A stretch of 64,000 nt of DNA, taken from contig CM054141.1 of NCBI GenBank assembly GCA_028751875.1, positions 74,954,703 to 75,018,702 of the forward strand, in the 5' to 3' direction. The DNA is from Rapana venosa (taxonomy: Eukaryota; Mollusca; Gastropoda; Neogastropoda; Muricidae). The notes beneath the pieces are model-generated. The model searched no databases. It had not been told where the DNA came from and saw only the letters and a program-made list of their open reading frames with translations. The number at the start of each line of letters is the position of its first letter. Position 1 is the stretch's first letter. The translations under genes and the position numbers were made by a program. Of this stretch, positions 33,341-44,215 are shown in pieces.

Positions 33341-33707
33341 TTCTTTGACAATAAATTTGCTTGGTGAGCCATCATGAGCAATCCACAGGCAAAGAGCTGA
33401 CAGGATGATCGTGTTCACAGTCATGAAAAGTACAACTGCAAAAGAGAAGATGAGGAAGTCTAACAATACCTGTGGCTTTTATCAAATTTACTTTTCACTC
33501 ACATAGACATTGGATGGGGACTTGCATCACGTTTCTTTGAACAAGGGTAAAAAGTAAATGTTTATGTGAGACAGTCTGAAAAAACTGCATATCCATATTA
33601 GTGAAGTCTTGTGGAATGTTTTAAAAGTTTTGCATGAAGCTGAAAGCCGAGCTACTCAGTTGTGTGAGAAAGACGGAAGAAACTGCAAATTGTATCTGAT
33701 TCACTGT

Positions 33708-34390
33708 TCACTGGTCCCGTAACCCGCCAGGGTCGTAGGGGCGCTGCATGGTGGACGAACGGTGGACCAGCTGGCTCCACTTAGCGCGGTCGTGGGCGAG
33801 TGCCTGGGTGACACTGAAGTCCTCCCCTGTCCAATCACGGATGTCGTCGGCCCACTTTCTCCTCTGTCTGCCCCGTCTTCTCTTCCCCTGGACTGTTCCT
33901 TGCAGGATGGTCTTTGCAAGTCCTTCTGAGCGTGTTACGTGCCCATACCATCTGAGTTTCCTCTTTTTCGCCGTGGTCAGTAGGTCTTCATAGTCCCGCA
34001 CTTGTTGAGTGATCATTCCGCGGACTTCATTGTTGGTGACATGGTCCTTGTATCAGATGCCAAGGAGCCTTCTGAGGCATCTCATTTCTACTGCTTGGAT
34101 CCTCTTTTGTAGGTCTGCGATCAGTGTCCATGCCTCACATGCGTAAAGCATGATTGAGGTGACTAGCACGTTTAGTAACTTTACCTTGGTTCCGAGAGGG
34201 ATGTTTCTGTCTCTCCATATGGTCTTCAGTCTTGCCATTGCTGCTGCTGTTTGTGCCGCTCTTGCTAGGATTTCGGTCTTCGATCCCTCCTCACTTATGA
34301 TGGCTCCAAGGTACTTGAAATGGTCAACTGTCTCCAGTTCTTTTCCGCTGAGAGTGATCTTGGTGGTGATTGGCTGGGCACTGTTTGACA
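33708..34390 (-). pseudogene. RTE-like LINE ORF, C-terminal part
   Basis: The minus-strand translation starts near 34390 and runs through KELETVDHFKYLGAIISEEG, then LLNVLVTSIMLYACEAWTL and RRIQAVEMRCLRRLLGI. After an in-frame TGA at 34053-34055, where relatives have Ser, it continues in the same frame with KRKLRWYGHVTRSEGLAKTI and GKRRRGRQRRKWADDIRDWT to the natural stop at 33708. These are the conserved thumb and C-terminal regions of the same protein family as the RT domain at 34391-35529. Apart from the nonsense codon this part is well preserved. Confidence 0.9.
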
Positions 34391-35529
34391 GGCCAAGGAA
34401 GACCAAGGAGGAATGGATAGAGAAACAATGTACAGAAATCGAAGAGAGCCTGACAAAGAATAATAGCAGAAGAGCATACCAGATTGTGAAAGAGCTCACC
34501 AAACAGAAACAGGCAAGAGTCAGTAACATCCAGGACAAAGAAGGGAATTGCCTAACAGAAAAGAAGGAAATCGTTGGCAGATGGACGGAATACTGTTCCG
34601 AACTCTACAATCATCAGACGCTAGGCGACCCCAGCGTTCTTGCAAGCCAAGCCTCATCGAATAAAGACAACTTCCCAATTCTACGCGAGGAAGTAGAAGT
34701 AGCAATTAGATCGCTGAAGAAAGGAAAATCAGCCGGAATCGACAACATCCCAGCAGAGCTGATCCAACACAGGGGAGAAGCAGTGACAGACATCCTTACA
34801 AGTATCTGCAACAAGATCTGGCAGACCGGAGAGTGGCCTACACCATGGACCCAATCACTCATCATCACTCTCCCCAAGAAAGGAAATCTCCAGCAGTGCC
34901 AAAACTACAGGACAATCAGCCTCATAAGTCATGCCAGTAAAGTCATGCTGAAAGTGATCCTGAACAGGCTGAAACCACAGGCAGAAGAGATCATCGCCGA
35001 AGAGCAGGCCGGTTCCGCCCAAATAGAAGCACCACAGAACAGATATTCAACCTGAGGGTTCTGTGTGAGAAATACAGCCAGCATCAACAAGACATCTTCC
35101 ACGTCTTCATTGATTTTAAGAAGGCCTTCGATAGAGTATGGCATGACGCTTTGTGGGCCACCATGAACAAATTCAACATGGGCCAGAAGCTGATCCACAC
35201 CATCAAGGAACTCTACTCAAAGGCCACCAGTGCAGTACTCGTACAGGGCACGGTAGGGGAATGGTTCCGTACCTCAGTTGGGGTCTGACAGGGATGTCTG
35301 CTGTTGCCGACACTGTTTAACATTTTCCTTGAACGCATCATGACTGACGCCTTGGAAGATCACACAGGCACAGTCAGCATTGGAGGGCCAACAATCACCA
35401 ACCTCAGGTTTGCCGATGACATTGACGGTCTGGCAGGAAATGAAGAGGAACTGGCCAACCTAGTGAAGCAACTGGACGAAATATCCTCACGATACGGCAT
35501 GGAAATCAGCGCCGAGAAAACCAAGCTCA
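34391..35529 (+). pseudogene. RTE-like LINE ORF, inverted part: linker and reverse-transcriptase domain
   Basis: The translation gives a linker (from KTKEEWIEKQ), then RT blocks KKGKSAGIDNIPAEL near 34714, WTQSLIITLPKKGN near 34850, motif A with FIDFKKAFDRVWH near 35105, and motif C as FADDID at 35409-35426. Motif C contains the two catalytic aspartates. Two lesions are visible: a one-base deletion near 35013, where a GGTTTCCGC-type codon series reads GGTTCCGC, and an in-frame TGA at 35286-35288 where relatives have Arg (GV-stop-QG), likely a CGA-to-TGA change. The endonuclease domain is missing through 5' truncation. It closely resembles endonuclease-reverse-transcriptase proteins common in molluscan genomes. 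Confidence 0.92.
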
Positions 35530-35539
35530 TGTATCTGAT

Positions 35540-35896
35540 ACTTGAAGATAAATCCATAAATGAACTAAAAGATAAATAGCGAATACAAAATACTGATGGA
35601 GATTTATCAGTTGCACACCCCAGCCTAGGTCAGATGAAGAAAGGAAAAAGAAATGAAATGGAGCAGCTAAAGGGAGGTAATCTGTATGAATAATGTGTGA
35701 TAACTGTTCAATGTGCGGCTTATTGCATTATTTTGAGTGCTGATTTTACAACCCCCCCCCCCCAAGTAAAATATCCATAAAATTTCGGGGACTTTTGCTT
35801 TTTCTCAGTGGAAGTCCTGACTATTTAACAGAAGGCAGAACCATTTCCCTTTTGTACTGTTGAGATAACAGAGTAAAAAACAAATCCTAAAAGATG
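35540..35896. other. Unassigned flank between two LINE insertions
   Basis: Ordinary AT-rich DNA with a C-run at about 35752-35763. No coding or RNA feature is recognised. Confidence 0.55.
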
Positions 35897-35903
35897 CAAT
35901 GTT

Positions 35904-36578
35904 AATAATAATAATAATACATGGAATTTATACAGCGCTATATCTTGCAAATAAACAAATCAAAGCGCTCTCATGCATCCTAGTCTCTCACATGCAGCCA
36001 GTTACAATTAACAGATTTTTACAAATTCAAATGTAAACACACACACGCGCACAATTAACAGTTTTTTACAAATACAAATGTAAACACACACACGCGCGCG
36101 CGCGCACACACACACACACACAAAAAGGTTGTACACTCGGGCAGGCAGATTGGGGGGGGGGGGGTGGAGTTGGTTATTCAGGACAGGGACAGAAATGAGA
36201 TGAAACAAGAGGGGAGAATCTTAGGTTTGAAATAAATGCGTCTTTAGGCTGGATTTAAAAGCATCATAAGTAGGCTTTTGACGAAGGGAGAGAGGGAGGT
36301 CGTTCCAGATCACTGGACCAGAAACAGAAATAGCGCGACGTCCCAGTGGACTGTTGATTAGGAATACTTAAGCACAAGGTATCATGCAGCCCAGTTCGGG
36401 AGGGAATGTGAAGGAGTGTTAAAACAGGTGAAACATTCTCGAGGTAGCAGGTTGCTGTTTTGTGGAGGAAATTCTCCCCTGATAACAGAGGGTACAGATT
36501 ATATAGTTTACCTTGTGGACAGGCAGCCAGTGGAGAGATCGCAAGTGGTAAGTGCTCAGATTTTTTCTTTCTGAGTGA
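35904..36578 (-). mobile_element. CR1/L2-like LINE, short 5'-truncated copy
   Basis: On the minus strand this is the last 675 bp of the LINE, ending with the terminus TACAGCGCTATATCTTGC in complement and (TTA)n near 35904-35918. Its 5' limit is where homology with the copy at 58246-61258 stops (TTCTTTCTGAG, about 36575). The insertion is flanked by CAATGTT at 35897-35903 and 36579-36585, a plausible 7-bp target duplication. The 3' UTR carries a duplicated TACAAAT(T/A)CAAATGTAAACAC unit and (AC)n. The protein frame is shifted. Confidence 0.85.
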
Positions 36579-36585
36579 CAATGTT

Positions 36586-39579
36586 TTAAAAAGCTTAGTG
36601 TATTAAAAGATTGTCGGGGGGGGTATGTTTTTTGTTTGTTGTTGTTAAAGAAGTTAAGTTAGAATATATAGAATGGATAGGTTACCTGAAGATTTTTTTG
36701 TAAAGATATTACGATATGTGATTAATTTATAAAGGAGACAGTCTGAAACTTGTCAAATATATGAGGTTTTTCTTCCAGTTTTTGCCCACCAACCCTTTTG
36801 ACGCTCACGGAGCCTGTTGGTCCTGATTTCCATCCCATTTTTCGTTGATTTTTTGGGGGGAGTTTCAGACCAGTGAGATTTATCATGTGTTATGTAAGGG
36901 TTTGGTGGGTAGGCAGTGTAAAGATAGGATGTAGGTATTATTTATAGACTAGTTGAAATTCGATGACAGGTGTAGGTGTGGGTGTGGTGGCAGTACATAT
37001 ACGACCTTCTGGAAATGGGTGCCGAAAATGTTCACACCATGGCATACTTTCCATGAAGATGGATATTTCAACAGTGCGTGTGTGTTGTGAGGTGTGTGTG
37101 TGTTCACACAGGATCTTGCCTTTGTCGCCACATCCGGAAGATGTGAGAGCCAGGAGTTAACCAGTGTTTTAATTGGAGGGAAACGCCTCATCCGACAAGG
37201 GGCTCAGCTGGACTGAGCTGCAAGATTTTGTACCTAGATGCTGGTGAGTGTGTATGACTGAGCTTTATGCACCCTCACCTCTGCTCAGTTTAGAACGATG
37301 TGTTTCTCTTATGAGAAAATGGAGGGTAAGTCTTGTAGTCATGTTGTGCATTGGATTGTATTTTTGGGAATAGTTAGCAGGAGCACTGTTTCTAGCGGCG
37401 CGCCCAGCAGCACATGAGTGTAGAAAACGAATTCCCAAAATGATTCAAAAGCATGTGCCGGGGCTTTTATCCGCAGATGAAAAGTTCAAAGCAACAGGAC
37501 AAATGGAATTAGCCATCCGTAGCAGTCGTGTTGTGTCGGTATTGGTTGTTCCGACAACACTTTTCCATGGCCACAGTTGTATTGAAATTCAAAATCGCAC
37601 AAGCCTATTTTTATCGACACATTTTCAATACTCAGTGTCTTGTAAATCCAAGAAAAAGCCTATTTTATCAGACACATTTAATACACAGTGTCATGTAAAT
37701 CAAGAAACAGCCTATTTATCCAGACCCAACCTTTCCAGTAGTGCAGTGTCTTGTCAAATCCAAAGGAAAAGCCTATTTTATCCAGATTCAGTTAGCAGCT
37801 GATTAGCTGCTTTCTGCAAAAAACACAGTTTGCGATGAGGTTGACCACTTTGGTTGGATGGACACCGTTATCAGTCGTTTGAAAAACATGAGATTTGCTA
37901 AAGTGAACATCAGAGCAGACTAATATGGGACTGCAACACGTTTTATTTTTTTTTGAGTGAATTTATGGTATATTAAGTTGGGCGGCATTTGCTTGATGCC
38001 AAATGATGGAATCGATCCATGGAATGCACAATAAGCCCAGAGTCATGATCATAAAGAGGATGTATGTTGTTGTGAAAGGATCAAGTAATGATCGGGAAAA
38101 AAAGTGGGGGTGAAGACAAACTATTATAGGAGGCTTTAATTGTATAAACCAAGGTGGGAATTGGGCTAAAACCGAAAATACTGTATGGAAGTCCTTTGTT
38201 AGCTAGAAGGAATATGAAAGTAATATTTTTGGGGGAAAATTTTATTTGAATTTTTGTTTTGGTGTACTCAGGCTGAGAGAAAGCTGTTTCTTTGATTTTT
38301 GGGACTCGACTAATTTTCTGTAGGAAAAGTTTTTTTGTCGCTGTTGACGATATTATCATATTTTCACTGACTCTTTCTTCGTGCTGTTGAGTGTGCAATT
38401 TGGGTAGCACGAAAAATCGTGTTTTCTGAGGTTAAAGATTGTTAATCAGGCGAAAATCCTTCAGTCGTTACACGAACAGAAAAGGCCTGATACCAGAGAA
38501 GTGGTTAGTAAGTGATTAGTGAGACATTTGGAAGAGAAATGTTCGTGTTCCACACAATGTGAAAGTCTACTTTCCAAACAGTTGTGGTGCAAACCATTTC
38601 GTTCCCAGTTAGCTTAGGGGGGCACCTTGTTCAGTTCACTGATTTCATTGTTTCCAGAGGAAAATCCCATTGGGTTTTTTTCTTTTATTTTAAACTTACC
38701 AATTTTGAAAAGATAAGGTTTTTTTTCTTTTTAATGATGTTCATAGTAAGTCAAGTTGCTTTTGTCATCCTGATATTAGTTGGAGTGGAGGGATGAGGGC
38801 TTTGCCCTTGGATCCCCCACCTTTATAACAGTTTTACCTGCTCCTTCTAGGGATAGGCTGTATCCCCGATGTATGGGTTTGGGATGACAGTTCTCCAGTG
38901 GAGATCATGTCTCAGTCAGACATGGCCAGGGTATTATGTGAAAAAGTGACATTGCGTGTTAATGAGAACAAGAACGATTGATTGAGATTAAGATAGAAAG
39001 TGTGAATTCTAGTGTGATGGGAAAGCAGTGTGCTTTGGAGCATGTTTTCCCTGTACAGTGCTGGTTTGGGGGTGGGGTAGGATGGATGGATGGGATTATA
39101 ACTGTGATGAGCACCCCCGCATTGGGTGTATTATCATCAATAGTCGGGTCTTTTTTGTGATATATTTCAAACTGGGGGTATCTCAAGGTTTCAGTCATAA
39201 TAGCATGTCAGCTATATTATGTCTGTGTTGTGTGAGGTGTGGGTGTGTAGTGTCTCATGCCATACCAACACATAAAGTAGTGTGGTTGGTAGTGGGATAC
39301 ACCACACAACTGTGTGTGTGATGTGTAGGCATGTTATGCCTAACACACAGGTCAACACACACACACAACCACACTGTCTGTATTTTTCTCATGAGTGTGT
39401 CATGTGTATGCAATTCAATAAGCAAGCATTTACATGAACCGAAGTGTGGACCTGTGATTGGTAGAGAAGAAGTGTGAGTTGTGTTTAGATGGGGTTTTTT
39501 GGCAGTTATATAGTAAAGTATCGCTAGGGTGTGGTGGGTGGGGAGGCGGATGGGTGAAAACAAAACATCAAAACCTACC
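36586..39579. other. Clean but unassigned central spacer of IR2
   Basis: Reads as good-quality DNA with no recognised gene. It holds a three- to four-unit repeat of 53-58 bp at 37590-37797 (CAGTGTCTTGTAAATC..CCTATTTTATC.AGA) and GT/CA-rich patches at 37073-37105 and 39225-39380. A G-run lies near 36616. Small frames such as 37440-37802 overlap the tandem repeat and are not credible genes. Confidence 0.55.
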
Positions 39580-42134
39580 ATCCTTGGAAAAATGGGGAAA
39601 AGGAGATCGAAAGGCCCCTGTCTTACCTCACCCTGAGGTTGAGTTGCTTATGCAGCAGACAGCAACATACTCCCTGAAGGAATTGGACTAAAAAAACTAA
39701 AAAAAATTTAAAAAAAATATATAAAAAAAAAGTTTAGACAAAACTCACGTTTTAAACCTGACGACTCAAGATATGCTTGTAATTGTAAACGCGCGACGTT
39801 TTCTCCTCCTTTTGTTTTTTATTTTTTTGCTCGCATCGCGCTCGCTCGCACACGCGCTCATCTCAACATGCAAACCAACACTCCAGGGGTTGTTAGGAAG
39901 ACAATGTGCACCAGGGGAAAAAATTCACTTTTACAAGTTTGACAAGTTATTTTTTTATTTTTTAATTCTTGAAGTTCATCAGGCAGTAAACATGAAGGTT
40001 TATGTCCAACTGTCAGGGGAGAGTATCTTGCTGTCTACCAGACATGGGATTTGACTTGCACCAAAAAAGGAAAAATTCCGAGAACCCCCGCCCCCAGGAA
40101 AACCTGACCGGCACTTGTTGCATCACAAAAGTGCAACTAATCTAAACAGAACGACATCACTTTGCCACGATTGCACTTCACAACTAATCTAAACAGAACG
40201 ACATCACTTTGCCACGATTGCACTTCACTTGTAATTTACTCTTTCCTGAGCCTTTCACTCCACAGTGGTACAAAGCTGCCTCTGCTGGAAGCAGAATTTC
40301 TGGAATCAAGTTCTTGTTTTGAAAGTCTATCAAAGAAACATGTCCGTTAATGTTATTTACGCAATGGTCGCCTCTTCCTGATAATTGCCGAAGTTCACTC
40401 AGGTGTCTTCGGGACATTATTACATTGTACATCGACTTTGATCTCTGAGTAAAGTGATTAGTTAAAAGCCACAGTGGTAACCAGTTTCTCTATCCTATTT
40501 GCATTCCCAAAATGATTGTGTATTCTGAAAGTAACATCAGAATACAGGTCAAGTTCTCAACAGTTGAAGACGATACACTTTCTCTGATCATTTTAAATGT
40601 TGTTCACGTGAATTTTTGTTCTGACTGTGGAACAGCAAAAAATTACAAAATGGTAGAACGATGGAAAAATTAAAATACGGCAGAAATGTTAAGCACTGAC
40701 GAAAAAGAGGAGAAATGCCATGCCTGGTCTACTACATAAGCAAACTGACCTCTGGGGTGGCTGGTGAGGGGCCTGACAATCTCCCTTTTCCAGAGAAGAA
40801 GAAGATAGACGTCAGGCTGTACAAGTAAACACCAATTTCCAAGAATTCAAAAATTGAGAATTTAGCTTTTACTTCACTTGTTGGGATCATGGGGTGAGGA
40901 CAAACTGGAATGATTTTGAAAAGAGAGATTGGTGTTTACTTCCCCTGTCATGGGAAAAAAGCACATGGCAAACATCATCATTTACAACTTGTATAATGGA
41001 AGAAGATACTTACAAAGCCGTTCATCACATCTTGAAATAAACATCTGGGCAAAATGACTGGTACAGCTATTCCCCCCATACTTTCCAGGTTGTTACCCAC
41101 GCTGTCCTATAAGCCACACCACCACATTTGGAGAAAGGTTTTGGAAAAGATGCACTTGGACTATAGGCCGCAAAACTGGTCTGAGTGGGTAACTGAGTTA
41201 GTGATCCTGTTGCTGTGACTGTTGTTCTGCCAACAGACCATTTCCAGTGCACAGATTTTCATAAAATCACAATGAAAGCCTACCTTTACATAGCCAGGTG
41301 TCAAATATGATGTTCTTTTGTCTTTTTTGTTGTGTATTAACACTAAAATGAAAATCTTTTGGTGCATGAGTTTTTAACCAAAAGGGACATCTTCAGCAAT
41401 CTTTTGAAAAAGAGTGATAATAACCTTGTTTGAAATAGAGTGATAATAACCCTCAAGTTGGGCAAGTGATCTGAATCAGTAAATATATTGCTTTTTTTTA
41501 TGATGAAATTGGAAATGGCTGTTTGTTTTTTTTTGGGCTAAAAGTAAGCTTTTGGAGGGAAACCTAAAACAGTTTTACACTTATTTATTCTAAAATTGCT
41601 GGTGGAAGGAGGGGGTGTGGTTTTAAAAAAATGAGGGTTTGTAACCTGGAAAATCAGTAACCGTCGCATATTCAACAACATCTGTAATACGTCATCCTCA
41701 AATGCTTTTTTAAAAAAAAATTTTTCTCCTTTTTTAAAAAATATTTAAACAGGATTTCACTTTAGGTAAATGTCCCTTTTTTTTAAGGCATACTTTTTCT
41801 TTGGGAAATATTTTACAATTTTTTTTAGCAGCAGGTAAGGGGTGGAGACCCCATCAACTGCAAGGCCTTGGTTTTCCCACATACCTCACTATTACCACAA
41901 GTGACCTAAAATTTCTAGGAATGCTTAAAAAACTGTAAAAAAAAAAAGGTCCCACCTACGTGGGGCTCCGGGCCTGGCTTGCAGCATTCTCCGCAAGTGG
42001 AGTTGTGACCTCGCGGACGGAGACCTGCAGCCAGTGAAGGACTTTCTGAGGCCTGGCTCCTCTTCCCCTCATGCAGATAGAGGGAGCATTTGGCTGCGAC
42101 TTTTCTGCCTTGTGCCAGCTTCTGTTTGGCACTC

Positions 42135-42765
42135 TGTTACCATGTTCAGTCTCCCTTGCTGCCCAGCTGGCTGTTGTGGCATTGTCTACCATGTCATCAG
42201 TCTGTTGCTGACCAGCTGGCTGTTTGGCACTCTGTCCCCATGTCATCAGTCGTTGTGCCAGTGGCTGTTGTGGCACTCGGGTCTACCATGTCATCAGTCT
42301 CCCTTGTGACAGCTGTTTTTTGGGGCCTCTGTCTACCATGTCATCAGTCTGCCTTGCTGACCAGCTGGCTGTTGTGGCACTCTGTCTACCATGTCATCAG
42401 TCTGCCTTGCTGACCAGCTGGCTGTTGTGGCACTCTGTCTACCATGTCATCAGTCTGCCTTGCTGACCAGCTGGCTGTTGTGGCACTCTGTTTACCATGT
42501 CATCAGTCTGCCTTGCTGACCATGGCTTTTGGGCATTTGTTCCCTTGTCATCAGTCTGCCTTGCTGCCCAGCGGCTGTTGTGGCACTCGTCTCCAGTATC
42601 AGTTGCCTTGCTGACCAGTGGCTGTTGTGGCACTCTGTCTCCCATGTCATCAGTCGCCTTGTGACCAGCGGTGTTTGGGCACTCGTCCCCATGTCATCAG
42701 TTGCCTTGCTGCCCAGCGGCTTTTGTGGACTCTGCTCCATGTCATCACCCCTCACAGGCCATCAG
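42135..42765 (+). repeat. Expanded 53-bp minisatellite, about twelve units
   Basis: The unit contains CTGACCAGCTGGCTGTTGTG, GCACTCTGTCTACCATGTCA and TCAGTCTGCCTTG. The step is exactly 53 bp where units are intact (for example 42361 to 42414). Units at both ends are diverged and shortened. The mirrored locus near 18235-18335 has only about two. Confidence 0.93.
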
Positions 42766-43214
42766 TCACAGGGGCCCAGCATGTCAATGCTGAAAACAAC
42801 CCTGGACAATGGGTGTGCTGGGGAAAAACGGCACAAGGCATGTTCCGATGTGTGAGATCTTTTAGGTGATGTAGTGAAGAGGTGAGACAAGACACTGCTT
42901 CAGGAAAGGGGCTGCCTTGCAGCCTGCGACCCGTCTCCCGTCACTGAGGGACTTGGTAGAGCTGCACTCACATCAGACTGAGGCAGCGGCAAAATGTACC
43001 CAGACCCTGCTGAGCCATGCAACAACAACTACGATGTCTGTCGAAGGAAAATGACGCTGAAAAAACCCGGTGAGAAAAATCCTTGACCCCCTGCCCTTTA
43101 CAGGTAACACACCTGAACAGCCCTCCCGATAAAGCAGATCAATACGCCGTTTCAGCCCTGAGAGCTGGTTGGGGTTTCCTGTTTGTTTTTTGACGGCCCA
43201 AAAGCCAAATGGTC

Positions 43215-43510
43215 AAGGGCTGGAGATCATCAGTGTCTGTGCTTGTTTGCACTGTGTGTGTATAACATCACCCACCACACACACACTGACACACAACACA
43301 CACACAGATCATCGTGTCCTGGCCTTGCTTTGATGTGTGGTATACACACACACACTGACACACACTCACACCCTGGCACAAAAAACAACACACACACTGA
43401 ACCACAACCCCCACACAAAACACTGACACACAACACATGACACACACACACACACACTGACACACACACACTGAACAATGACGACACCACAGCAGATCAT
43501 CGTGTCCTGA
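43215..43510 (-). repeat. CA-rich minisatellite, mirrored copy
   Basis: The reverse complement of the 17305-17700 array, with AGATCATCGTGTCCT and GCAAACAAG..CACAGACACTGATGATCT-like landmarks. It has about three units against four to five in the other arm. Confidence 0.85.
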
Positions 43511-43981
43511 AAAGTATGCCGCATTGGGCCGATTGCCCAACTGCCCCACAGGAAGGTGCCATGACCCCGGCGTCAGCACTCATGTAGTTAGGGGTGGTTG
43601 GTTGGTTTGGTGGTCCGCATGGCCCCGGGGGAGTCTTGGGGGGGTCTGTGTTCACAGCCCCATGAATGTTGTTCTCCCCAGTGTGACCCACTGTGGGATC
43701 ACCCGAACACCCTGATGACAGTGCGGCCCAGGCAAATTGCTGAAAAAAGCGCCATGCAAAGAAAAAACCTTTAGCCCTTGGGCCCGCATTGCTGGTTTCA
43801 CCAACATTGGTTCCCCTTTGCAATAGTCATTAGAGGGTTTGAGTAAAAATGCCCTAACGTCTCACTGTAGTAACTCAAAGAAAACCTAAAGTAAAAATTG
43901 ATCGTCTTTTGGTAAGCAAAAGTTATTTTAGTAATGATTAGAGTCTAACTGACCACTAAGGTCTAATTATCACTGACTGAC

Positions 43982-44215
43982 CTTCGGATGGACTTAAAAG
44001 AGGGCCCCCCGTGCGAACGCAGGAGAATTTGCGCACACGTTAAATCCTGTTCCCTGTTCGAAAAAGTAGGCCTTTTGTGCCGGGGGGAACGATGAAAAAA
44101 TTTTTAAAAAACCCCCATACACACGCCCAAAAAAAAAATCATTGAGCGCTTTGTTTGTTTTTTTTACAAGATTCAGGCTATATAAATTCATACATTATTA
44201 TTTTTACTAAGAAAA
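43982..44215 (+). mobile_element. 5'-truncated SINE with LINE-derived tail
   Basis: The element begins inside the SINE central domain (CCTTCGGATGGACTTAAA, then CGTGCGAACGCAGGAG and GTTAAATCCTGTTCCCTGTTCG). After AAAAAACCCCCATACACAC it switches to GAGCGCTTTG..TTTTACAAGATTCAGGCTATATAAATTCATACATTATTATT. That last part is the 3' terminus of the CR1/L2-like LINE. The other IR2 arm (near 16800) lacks the element. A target duplication is unclear because the local sequence is noisy. It may be a SINE subfamily that uses the LINE's 3' end for recognition. Confidence 0.75.

Larger units (their letters stand above)
33701..35529 (-). mobile_element. RTE-like LINE, 5'-truncated with inverted 5' segment (twin-priming structure)
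   Basis: The insertion is bounded by a 10-bp direct repeat TGTATCTGAT at 33691-33700 and 35530-35539. Read on the minus strand, it begins with an inverted segment (35529 back to about 34391) whose sense is the plus strand. It then switches at about 34391 to a segment in minus sense running to 33701. In element order the two segments join with almost no loss: the first ends at the codons for EKTKLM and the second begins just downstream. This matches the twin-priming model for LINE insertions. The 3' end lies about 8 bp beyond the stop codon and includes CAGTGAACAGTGA, in keeping with the very short 3' UTRs of RTE-type elements. Confidence 0.9.

Noticed and set aside
33748..34380. Plus-strand open frames over 33748-33993 and 34150-34380
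   Set aside because: They are antisense to the C-terminal part of the RTE-like LINE, whose minus-strand translation matches the family.
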